From DASWIG01 sp965371445 (GTDB lineage: Bacteria > Acidobacteriota > Thermoanaerobaculia > Multivoradales > J023), in the NCBI GenBank assembly GCA_965371445.1, contig CBDUYN010000145.1, forward strand, positions 1 to 26,582: a stretch of DNA of 26,582 bases, in the 5' to 3' direction. Below are positions 15,271-21,908 of the stretch, in pieces; position 1 is the stretch's first letter, and every line of letters starts with the position of its first letter. The translations under genes and the position numbers were made by a program. The notes beneath the pieces were generated by a model. The model saw nothing but the letters and a program-made list of their open reading frames with translations. It was not told the DNA's origin and did no database searches.

Positions 15271-17319
15271 TCAGCTCAGAGCTACCGCTCCGAAGCTACC
15301 GCCCTGTGCTTTCAGGACCTTCTGCTGGCGGTGAAAAAAGACGCTGGCCCGGCGCTCGATCCCGCCACGCATGATCCCCACGTAGGGAATCGAGGCGGTG
15401 AGCGTCATGCAGATCTCGGTCAGCGACTCCTGCATCTCCTTGCAGGTCTTGGCGGTCACGATATGGGCGTAGGTTTCCCGCGAGGTGACAAGCTCCGTAG
15501 AGTCGCCGCGCAACCGGCCGATCTCCTTGGTGAGGCTGTAGCCGATTTCGTGCTGGGCCAGGCACAGGGCGCAACCCTGCGACAGGTCCATGGCCCACTC
15601 GCTGAGGAAATTCTTGTCTTCGAAGCGAATGCCGTCCATGGCGCAGACTCTCTGGAGGCGGGGTACGAGCTCGTTCTTGAGCTTCTCCAGGAAGCTCGCC
15701 ATGACCTTCCAACCCTCGCCCGAGGGGATGTGTTTTTTCTCTTCCGCCTTGTCGACGAAGAGCACCCGCAGGATGCGGGAGAGGTTTTCCGGGGTCAGGG
15801 GGAGGCCGGCGATGTTGAAGCTTTGGAGGTTGTTGATGAGGGCTTCGAGCTCACGGATCTCGCGCAGCAGGAGCAGGGCCTGGTGGGCTTCGTCGGAGAA
15901 CTCGCGCAGGAAGAAGTGATAGGAGGACTCGGTCGAGCGCGGATCTTTGGCGGCGATGTGGGCGAAGCTCGTCTGCAGGAAGGTGCGTAGCTCGCCCATG
16001 AGCGAGCAGAAATGCTCGCGGAGGATGCGGAGTTTTTCTTCCCGCAGCACCTGGACCTCGGCAACCCCCTGATCGAGGGCCTGCTGGGTCGAGCGCAGCC
16101 GCTCGTGGCTCTCGCGCAGCAGGTCGACAAGCGCCTCGCCCTCGGGCATCTCCTCGCTCTCGCCGCGCTCGGCGAGGGCCGTACGGCGCAGGCGAAGCAT
16201 CTGCGAGAGAACTTCCTCGAGGGCTTTGTTGAGCTCGGCCGGGTCGTTCGTGGACTCGCCGCGCGCTGCGTTTCTCGACTCGGGCTGCGGCAGGAAGACG
16301 GCCGCAGGCAGGCCGACCAGCCGCTCGGTCAGGGCGACGGTCGCCGCGTTCAAGTTGTTGATCTCCTGGACGCGGCTCGACGGCCGAGCTTTCTTCAGCT
16401 CACTCCGTAGAGGGAGAACCCGCACCTCCAGGACTTCCTTGGCCGCTTGCAGGCAACCGTTGAGCGACTCCCCGAGCTCGGTCAGGGCCCGGTCCTGGGA
16501 CCTCTTGAAGGCGACCCGGTCCTCGAACGGCAGCACCCGGTCGCGCAGCAACATCCGGAGCTGCTCGTTCGCGGCTTTGAGCTCCTCGTCAAGGGCCTCG
16601 TAGGGCGAGGCTCTCTCCAGCAGGGGCGGGAGGTTGGTCCGCAAGTAGCCGTAGACGCCGACGAAGTCGTCGATCAGGCGCCAGAGATGGCCGAACCCGG
16701 CCGTCATGATCGTCTCGTTGTTCCCCAGGGTCGAGAGCCGCCGGTCGCCTCCGAGCAGCAGCCGGATACGCTCGCGCTGTGCGTTGACCTCGATCTCGAA
16801 CTCCGCCAGCTTGACCACCGCCTCAATGAAGACCAGCAGGGCTTCGAGCGACGTGTCGAGCGACTTCGCCACCTCGACACGGACCTGCTCCGGCTCGAGG
16901 CTCTCCAACGGGCTCTTGGTCTTCGAGCGGCTTTGGACGTTCTGGCGCAGGTGGCGGACGATCTCCTCGAGAAAGTAGTTGGCCTGATAGCGCTCCGCCT
17001 CCAGCTCGTTGACGGTGATGCCGGTCACCAGGAGCACCGGCAGGTCGCGCCGCACGAAGTCGCTGATGCGCGAGAGCTTCTTGCCGAGGGCGGCGACCTC
17101 GCGAGCCGTCAAACGCTCGCCGGCGAGCTTGCCGGGCTCGGCGGCCTCAAAAAAGTCGAGGCAGACGTGGGCGACCCGCAGGCGCCAGTCCTGGCGCTTC
17201 TGGACGATGATCAGGTCGTCGGGGCTGATCTCGGCGACCGTCGTCGAGAGCGGCCTCTCTTGGAGAGCGTCCGGCTTTGCCGTGGCCACTTCTTGCAGGG
17301 AACCGGCGGGGTCGGACAT
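15271..17319 (-). CDS. Large coiled-coil-rich protein of unknown function
   Basis: 682 residues from ATG 17319. Almost entirely helical, with charged heptad-like stretches (for example around EVQVLREEKLRILREHFCSL and LLLREIRELEALINNL). There is no signal peptide or membrane helix. Near the C-terminus are a CxxC pair (GCALCLAQHEIG) and a basic end (RRASVFFHRQQKVL). I recognise no family. The frame is open to a GTG at 17439, but that start would lie on the predicted -10, so I chose ATG 17319. That ATG has no clear ribosome site of its own and overlaps the TGA of a 34-codon leader frame (TGATG). It lies upstream of the hydrolase-WS/DGAT pair on the same strand and may be co-transcribed with it. 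Confidence 0.75.
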   Translation of the reverse strand: MSDPAGSLQEVATAKPDALQERPLSTTVAEISPDDLIIVQKRQDWRLRVAHVCLDFFEAAEPGKLAGERLTAREVAALGKKLSRISDFVRRDLPVLLVTGITVNELEAERYQANYFLEEIVRHLRQNVQSRSKTKSPLESLEPEQVRVEVAKSLDTSLEALLVFIEAVVKLAEFEIEVNAQRERIRLLLGGDRRLSTLGNNETIMTAGFGHLWRLIDDFVGVYGYLRTNLPPLLERASPYEALDEELKAANEQLRMLLRDRVLPFEDRVAFKRSQDRALTELGESLNGCLQAAKEVLEVRVLPLRSELKKARPSSRVQEINNLNAATVALTERLVGLPAAVFLPQPESRNAARGESTNDPAELNKALEEVLSQMLRLRRTALAERGESEEMPEGEALVDLLRESHERLRSTQQALDQGVAEVQVLREEKLRILREHFCSLMGELRTFLQTSFAHIAAKDPRSTESSYHFFLREFSDEAHQALLLLREIRELEALINNLQSFNIAGLPLTPENLSRILRVLFVDKAEEKKHIPSGEGWKVMASFLEKLKNELVPRLQRVCAMDGIRFEDKNFLSEWAMDLSQGCALCLAQHEIGYSLTKEIGRLRGDSTELVTSRETYAHIVTAKTCKEMQESLTEICMTLTASIPYVGIMRGGIERRASVFFHRQQKVLKAQGGSFGAVALS

Positions 17320-17423
17320 CAGAGCACGGTACCGGGAAAATTGGAACGGGAGGCGGATCTGGCGGCAACGCTCCGGGAACGGCAGAAGGCGAGGCCGGCG
17401 GAAATGGACGTTCCCGGGTTCAT
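17319..17423 (-). CDS. Possible 34-codon leader peptide
   Basis: An ATG at 17423 lies 6 nt after the -10 TAGTAT, an arrangement for a leaderless transcript. Its frame (MNPGTSISAGLAF...) ends in a TGA that overlaps the ATG of the downstream gene as TGATG. This could supply translational coupling for a gene without its own ribosome site. The peptide has no recognisable features and may be chance. Confidence 0.25.
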   Translation of the reverse strand: MNPGTSISAGLAFCRSRSVAARSASRSNFPGTVL

Positions 17424-17429
17424 GGCGCC

Positions 17430-17472
17430 ATACTAGCACGCCGCGTCCGTACGGCTCGACGCGTGCTATCCT
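17430..17472. promoter_or_regulatory. Divergent extended -10 promoters
   Basis: On the minus strand TGCTAGTAT (17438-17430) faces the unknown gene ending at 15271. On the plus strand TGCTATCCT (17464-17472) faces the YceI-like gene. The -35 regions would overlap each other and are weak, so both would rely on the extended -10 TGC/TG element. Confidence 0.4.
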
Positions 17473-17505
17473 TTGGCTTTCACCGTCGGAGGCTTTGTCA
17501 TCGCC

Positions 17506-18246
17506 GTGACCCAGCGATTCTTCCTGCTGCTGCCTTCAAGACGGGGCCTGTGGCCCCTCATCTGGCTAATCCTGGCTGTGCTGCTCGCGCCGGAGCTCGG
17601 GGCGCAAGACTTGCGGGGCGCCCTTGGCGAAACGCTCCAAGTCCTCGACGACGTATCCGTCTTTGCCGTCGTGACCCACAAGGCCGGCCTGGCCGCCGGC
17701 CTGGCCCACAACCACCTGGTGACGGCGCGCGGGTACGAGGTCTCCTTGACCCTCTCCGCCGACGCTCCCGAGACGGCGGCGTTCGAGATCGAGGTCGACG
17801 TCACCGACCTGAGCGTCGACGAGCCGTCGCTCCAGGCGGCCTGGTATCCGCGACTCGAGCTTGCCGGGATCCTCGACGAGCCCTTCGAAGAGATCTCCGA
17901 GAAAAACCGCGGCAAGATCCGCCGGTCGATGTTGGGCGCAAAACAGCTCGACGCCGCGAGCCATCCGAGGATCCGGGCGCGCCTCGCCAACCTGGAGCCG
18001 CACGACGAAAAGCTCGGGGCGTTGGAGACCTCCTGGCGCGGGACGCTCGCTCTTGAGGTGCACGGCCGAACGGTCGAGAAGCCGGTCCTGGCGAGCATCC
18101 GCTGGGAAGAGGGCGTGGCGCACCTCGAGGCGGTCGCCGCCTTCTCCTTTTCCGACTTCGGCATCCAGCCGTTCAGCGCCATGCTAGGCGCCGTCAAGAA
18201 CCGCGACGAATTCCACGTCTACGTCAACTTCAAGGCGTCCCCGTAG
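17506..18246 (+). CDS. YceI-like secreted protein
   Basis: An export signal (WPLIWLILAVLLAPELGA, cleavage near AQ/D) precedes a YceI-type lipocalin-like beta-barrel. Characteristic features are VTHKAGLAAGLAHNHLV near the start of the domain, FEIEVDVTDLSVDEP, the KIRRSMLGAKQLDAASHPRI segment (YceI: disappearing-peak ...D..~yP.I), and FSFSDFGIQPFSAMLG near the end. YceI proteins bind isoprenoid or other hydrophobic ligands in the periplasm; the ligand here is unknown. The start is uncertain. GTG 17506 lies 13 nt after GGAGG (17488-17492), whereas an upstream TTG at 17473 immediately follows the predicted -10 and would precede the transcription start. The 3' end overlaps the convergent barrel gene by 17 bp. 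Confidence 0.78.
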   Translation: MTQRFFLLLPSRRGLWPLIWLILAVLLAPELGAQDLRGALGETLQVLDDVSVFAVVTHKAGLAAGLAHNHLVTARGYEVSLTLSADAPETAAFEIEVDVTDLSVDEPSLQAAWYPRLELAGILDEPFEEISEKNRGKIRRSMLGAKQLDAASHPRIRARLANLEPHDEKLGALETSWRGTLALEVHGRTVEKPVLASIRWEEGVAHLEAVAAFSFSDFGIQPFSAMLGAVKNRDEFHVYVNFKASP

Positions 18247-19159
18247 GGCTCCGGACTTTGAGGCGGTAGATCGCCCGAACGTTTAGGAGCGGGTCGTTCT
18301 CCTGGCTCTGGCCGAGCCGCGTGACGTCGAGCGCCGAGTAGAAGAGCTCGGCGCCGACTCGTCCACGGCGGCCGAGGTCCCAGCTAAGACCGGCGGTCCA
18401 CGACACCGTGTCGCCGTCGGCGCGCAGCAGCGTCCGGTCGCGGACCCCGAAGGTCAGGGCGTCGACCTGGAATTCCATGTCGAGGAAGCTCCAGGCCACG
18501 CCGAAGTGCAGGGCCGCGTTGCGGCGTCCGGCGAAGCGGTAGCCGGCCACGAGCTCCAGGCCCAGGTAATCCATCGTCACCTCGTCGCTCGACGGCTCTT
18601 CACAGCCGAAGAGGTTCTCCGGCGAGCCCGGCGGGAAGCTCTCGGCGCCACCCCCGGCACAGGTCAGGTCGCCCTTGACCGAGCCCGTCTGGCCGTAGGC
18701 CCTGGCGCCCAGACGCCAGCGCCCGCGCTCGACGAGGTGCTTCTCGACGGCGAGCGACAGGAGCCCTGCCTCGACGCCGTCGACCTCGAGGGGCGGCGTG
18801 GCGCCGAAGCTCAGGCTATAACCGCGGCCCAGGCCCCAGTCGAGGCGCAGGCGTCCCCAGAGCGGCAAGCGGTTGAGCTCCTCCTCCTTTCGGCCGCCGA
18901 AGCCGACCGTGCGCTGCTCTTGGTCGAGGTGCGGGATGACGATCGCCTCGAAGCCGAGCACGAGCTCGCCTGCCGGACGCTTCTCGACCGGGCCGAGGCT
19001 GGTCATCAGGCTCGCCGAGGTAAACAGCTTCATCGCCCAGGCTTCGGGCTCGTCGAAGTCGAGGTCCTGGACCACCTCGATCGTGTCCTGTCCCGCCGCG
19101 GGCCAGGCCACGAGCAGGGCGAGGGCGGCGAAGGAGAGGACCGTCATGGATCTCTTCAC
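18230..19159 (-). CDS. Predicted outer-membrane beta-barrel protein
   Basis: A signal peptide (MTVLSFAALALLVAWPAAGQ) is followed by about 285 residues of alternating amphipathic strands ending in aromatic or hydrophobic residues (for example LRLDWGLGRGYSLSFGA, AALHFGVAWSFLDMEF, GRVGAELFYSALDV, VRAIYRLKV). This fits a transmembrane beta-barrel. A CAGGGAESFPPGSPENLFGC loop with two cysteines may form an external disulfide loop. I cannot assign a family or substrate. The start is the GTG at 19159, with AGGAG 8 nt upstream; ATG 19147 is an alternative. It is convergent with the YceI-like gene. Its presence supports a two-membrane organism. Confidence 0.7.
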   Translation of the reverse strand: MKRSMTVLSFAALALLVAWPAAGQDTIEVVQDLDFDEPEAWAMKLFTSASLMTSLGPVEKRPAGELVLGFEAIVIPHLDQEQRTVGFGGRKEEELNRLPLWGRLRLDWGLGRGYSLSFGATPPLEVDGVEAGLLSLAVEKHLVERGRWRLGARAYGQTGSVKGDLTCAGGGAESFPPGSPENLFGCEEPSSDEVTMDYLGLELVAGYRFAGRRNAALHFGVAWSFLDMEFQVDALTFGVRDRTLLRADGDTVSWTAGLSWDLGRRGRVGAELFYSALDVTRLGQSQENDPLLNVRAIYRLKVRSPTGTP

Positions 19160-19223
19160 GGTTCGGGCTCCTGGTTCATTCCTTGACGGGTCAAGCTTAT
19201 CCCAGGTTCAGGATACGTGTCCA

Positions 19224-19232
19224 TGCTACGAT
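19224..19232 (+). promoter_or_regulatory. Possible extended -10 element upstream of the ATPase gene
   Basis: TGCTACGAT has the same TGCTANNAT form as three other candidates in this window, 52 nt before the ATPase start. There is no convincing -35. Confidence 0.3.
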
Positions 19233-19283
19233 CGTACCCCGGCACGGTCGTGATCGTGAGATGGAGAGAACAGGAGAAGCTGA

Positions 19284-21083
19284 ATGTGGGACCTGACCTA
19301 TGCCCTGACCGAGGAGATCGGCGATCCGGATCTCTTCGTGGGCCGCAAGGAGGAGATGACGCGCCTCCTGGACTGGGCCGAGGGCACCAAGCGGCGGATC
19401 TCGCTCTCGACCGGGATCCTGTCGCGGCGCAAGAAGGGCAAGACGGCGCTGCTCCAGCGCTTCTTCAACGTCCTCTACACCCGGAACGACCCCCAGCTGA
19501 TCCCCTTCTACTACCGCATCCCGGAGGAGAACATTCCCAAGCCGGCCTTTGCGGAGGCCTTCTACCGCCGGCTGTTGACCCAGTACTTTGGTTTCACCCA
19601 CCGCAAGCCCGAGATCGTCGACCACGTCCTGTCGCTCGCCGAGCTCAAGGAGCTGGCGGAAGATGACCCTCCGGTCGCTGCCGACATCTTCCGGATGGAG
19701 GAGCTCCTCGGGAGGTTTCCCGAGCAGGCCTGGCTGCACGCGCGCGAGGCAGGTCACCGGATCTCGGCGTCCAGGGACGTTCGCATCATCCAGATCCTCG
19801 ACGAGTTCCAGTACCTGAACCGCTGGATCCTCTCCTCGCCGGACGGCAAGGTGGAAAAGCTCTGCTACTCCTACATGGGAGCCGCCGAGAGCAAGGTCTC
19901 GCCCCAGATCGTGGCCGGCAGCTACATCGGCTGGCTGGGCGCCATCCTGCGCCACATGACGGGCCGTTACCAGGAATGGCGCCTGGAGAGCCTGAGCGAC
20001 GAGGAGGCCCTGGAAGCGGTCTACAACTACGCCCACGTCTACGAGGTGGCGATCACCGACGAGACCGCGCCCTACGTCGCCGAGGTCTGCGGCAACGACC
20101 CCTTCTACATCGCCTCGACGATCCGCAACCGCATACGGGAAAAAGACCTGACCCACGAGGAAGGGGTGCGCTCGGCGCTCGCCCTGGAGACGGTGTCGGG
20201 CAAGGGCGAGATCGCGCGGGTCTGGAACGAGTACCTGTGGGACGCTTTCGCCCGGGTCAACACTGGAGAAGTCCCCCCTCAATCCCCCCAAGGGGACGAT
20301 GTCAACGCGCGCAAGATCATCCTCTACCTGATGGCGCATGAGCCCGAGGAGCGAGGTCGCGACCAGATCCTCGCCGACCTCAAGCTTGACATGACGGACC
20401 AGCAGCTCGAGGAACGCCTGCACAAGCTGGTCAAGGCCGACATCCTGGCCGACGGCTCGTCGAACTTCCGCTACCGCGGCCTGGGCGACCGGATCTTCGC
20501 CATGGTCTTCCGCCGCATCTACGGCGAGGAGATCGACAAGGTGACTTCCGAGTCCATTGAGGACGACTTCAAGCGCCAGCTCGACACGGCCCGGCGCCAG
20601 ACTGCCTGGCACAAGGGGCAGGCGGCGGAGTACAAGGTCCGGTACCGGTTGCAGGTGGCGTCGCTGGCCGGTGCTGCTCTCGCCGACATCGTCACCGGGA
20701 AAATACCGTCGGGAGCGTTGCCCCAGAGGGGCACCCAGGCAGCACAGCTTGACCGCTTCACCTCGATCCGGAAGGCAGGCTTCTACCTCGACCAAGGACA
20801 CAGCGTCGAAGCGGACCTCCATGCGGTCAGCGAGCGGGACGACGGCACCGACCTGATCGTCGAGGTCAAGGCCTGGGAACGGGAGGTGACCCGATCCGCG
20901 GTCACCCCCTTCGTCGAGGCCAAGGAGGCGCTCGAAAGCCACCTCGACAAGAAGACCGCCTTCCTCTTCTACAGCGAGGGTGGCCTTGGCCGGGAGGCGG
21001 AAGAGGCGCTGGTCGAGGCCGGTATCCTGATCATCGACGTGGCGAAGCTGGCCAGCTACGAGATGCCGTCCGGGAGCACGTGA
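19284..21083 (+). CDS. Archaeal-type AAA ATPase with C-terminal PD-(D/E)XK-like domain
   Basis: 599 residues. The N-terminal P-loop ATPase belongs to the Arch_ATPase (MNS/STAND-related) group: FVGRKEEMTRL at the start, Walker A GILSRRKKGKT (44-54), Walker B IIQILDEFQYL (168-178) and VCGNDPFYI in the lid region. A winged-helix region follows (about 345-415). The C-terminal domain has GQAAEYKVRY, then GTDLIVEVKAW, giving a Glu449, Asp523, Glu527-x-Lys529 arrangement like a restriction-type nuclease fold. Such proteins are common in archaea and on mobile DNA. The function is poorly known. Residues 327-339 (TGEVPPQSPQGDD) come from a dispersed repeat inserted between ATPase and winged-helix parts. 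Start ATG 19284 has AGGAG 7 nt upstream. It leads into a block of toxin-antitoxin debris. Confidence 0.8.
   Translation: MWDLTYALTEEIGDPDLFVGRKEEMTRLLDWAEGTKRRISLSTGILSRRKKGKTALLQRFFNVLYTRNDPQLIPFYYRIPEENIPKPAFAEAFYRRLLTQYFGFTHRKPEIVDHVLSLAELKELAEDDPPVAADIFRMEELLGRFPEQAWLHAREAGHRISASRDVRIIQILDEFQYLNRWILSSPDGKVEKLCYSYMGAAESKVSPQIVAGSYIGWLGAILRHMTGRYQEWRLESLSDEEALEAVYNYAHVYEVAITDETAPYVAEVCGNDPFYIASTIRNRIREKDLTHEEGVRSALALETVSGKGEIARVWNEYLWDAFARVNTGEVPPQSPQGDDVNARKIILYLMAHEPEERGRDQILADLKLDMTDQQLEERLHKLVKADILADGSSNFRYRGLGDRIFAMVFRRIYGEEIDKVTSESIEDDFKRQLDTARRQTAWHKGQAAEYKVRYRLQVASLAGAALADIVTGKIPSGALPQRGTQAAQLDRFTSIRKAGFYLDQGHSVEADLHAVSERDDGTDLIVEVKAWEREVTRSAVTPFVEAKEALESHLDKKTAFLFYSEGGLGREAEEALVEAGILIIDVAKLASYEMPSGST
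20273..20297 (+). repeat. Diverged copy of the dispersed coding repeat inside the ATPase gene
   Basis: The 25-bp core matches the core of the aceA copy (4922-4950 region) at 22 of 25 positions. It is read in a different frame from the aceA copy, giving VPPQSPQG, and does not interrupt the gene. Confidence 0.6.
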
Positions 21084-21221
21084 GCACATGAGGTGGAAGA
21101 AGCCAGAGTGGGGTGGCAAGGTCAAGCACCGAGGACCTATGAACGAAGCCACAAGGTGTCGATGGTCCACCTCGGGAGACCGTGACGGCAAGGCTTGGCC
21201 TTGTCTTCGGGGTGGCACTGA

Positions 21222-21287
21222 CGGCTCCCCAAGGCCACACGTCGCGCGACACGACGAGAAAGGCGGCAGTATGAAGAAGGAGCATGA
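21222..21287 (+). pseudogene. Remnant of a brnT toxin gene (C-terminal tail only)
   Basis: The frame ending at TGA 21285-21287 reads KATRRATRRERRQYEEGA, very close to the ending of BrnT toxins (ISARKATRRERRxYEEG). It overlaps the brnA start in the arrangement normal for brnTA operons. Immediately upstream the frame is closed by a TGA at 21219, and none of the frames back to the ATPase stop gives the BrnT N-terminal domain. The toxin is therefore gone, apart from its last residues. Confidence 0.5.
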
Positions 21288-21522
21288 CTTCAGCCAGGGG
21301 AAGCGTGGTCCCGTCGTCCGCCAGAAGGGCAAGACGCGGATCACGATCTACCTCGACGACGACGTCCTGGAAGCCTTCCGCGAGCTCGCAGATCGTTCCG
21401 GGACCGGTTACCAGACGATGATCAACCAGGCCTTGCGGAAGCATCTGGCGAAGGCGGAGGCCGCGCTCGACGAAACGACCCTGCGCCGGGTGCTCCGCGA
21501 AGAGCTTCGGGCCGTCGGGTAG
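21271..21522 (+). CDS. brnA: BrnA-type antitoxin (orphan)
   Basis: 83-residue ribbon-helix-helix antitoxin of the BrnA family: HDFSQGKRGPVV, then KTRITIYLDDDVLEAFREL, then GTGYQTMINQALRKHL, which are the family's conserved blocks. It would bind DNA and neutralise a BrnT ribonuclease toxin, but brnT is reduced to a tail just upstream. The start is ATG 21271, with GAAAGG 7 nt upstream; a longer frame reaching 21088 has no family similarity. It appears intact and could act as an orphan DNA-binding protein or as an anti-addiction module against incoming brnT. Confidence 0.82.
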   Translation: MKKEHDFSQGKRGPVVRQKGKTRITIYLDDDVLEAFRELADRSGTGYQTMINQALRKHLAKAEAALDETTLRRVLREELRAVG

Positions 21523-21552
21523 ACGTCGCGGGCTGTGTTGGGGACACGTCCG

Positions 21553-21561
21553 TGCTAGGAT
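21553..21561 (+). promoter_or_regulatory. Extended -10 element placed for a leaderless antitoxin mRNA
   Basis: TGCTAGGAT lies so that its last base is 6 nt before ATG 21568, and no ribosome site intervenes. Transcription would begin at or near the start codon. Confidence 0.4.
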
Positions 21562-21567
21562 GACGGC

Positions 21568-21857
21568 ATGAAAGGCATGACGGTCACTCTCCCCGCCGAT
21601 CTCGGCGAGCTCTTGAGCCGGGAAGCCCAGCGTCGCCGGACCAGCGTCTCCGACGTCATCCGGCATCTCGTCAGTGGCAGCCTCCCAGGTCCGACAATGC
21701 GACCTCGGGAGATCCTCTGGGCGGGTCTCTTCGAAGACCCTGAGATGGTCCAGGGCAGGACCTGGATCAGGTTCTCGGAGATCGATGGGCAGATGACATC
21801 GACCGCGATAGATGGGGAGACCGTCGGCGAACGCCGAGGGCCGCCAGGCCGGTCTGA
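21568..21857 (+). pseudogene. RHH (CopG-like) antitoxin, frameshifted and without its toxin
   Basis: The first part, MTVTLPADLGELLSREAQ then RTSVSDVIRHLVSG, is a ribbon-helix-helix DNA-binding domain, and REILWAGLFEDPEMVQG matches the toxin-binding tail of such antitoxins. The uncorrected frame then runs on to 21927 with unrelated sequence. In the -1 frame the family tail continues as QDLDQVLGDRWADDIDRDRW and stops at TGA 21855-21857. A one-base deletion near 21745-21765 explains this. These antitoxins normally precede a PIN-domain (VapC) toxin; none follows before the mazE remnant. Confidence 0.65.
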
Positions 21858-21895
21858 TACGCTTGCGAAGCTGGTTGCACATGTGTATTCTCCGG

Positions 21896-21901
21896 TAGAA
21901 T
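21896..21901 (+). promoter_or_regulatory. Possible -10 element of the mazE remnant / pgi
   Basis: TAGAAT is 7 nt before ATG 21909 and 19 nt before ATG 21921. A partial -35 (TTGCAC) lies 15 nt upstream. The spacing resembles the leaderless arrangement seen at 21553-21568. Confidence 0.35.
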
Positions 21902-21908
21902 TGACTGC

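Noticed and set aside
19197..21344. 715-residue minus-strand frame opposite the ATPase gene
   Set aside because: A shadow frame; the plus-strand ATPase has motifs, a ribosome site and a normal composition.
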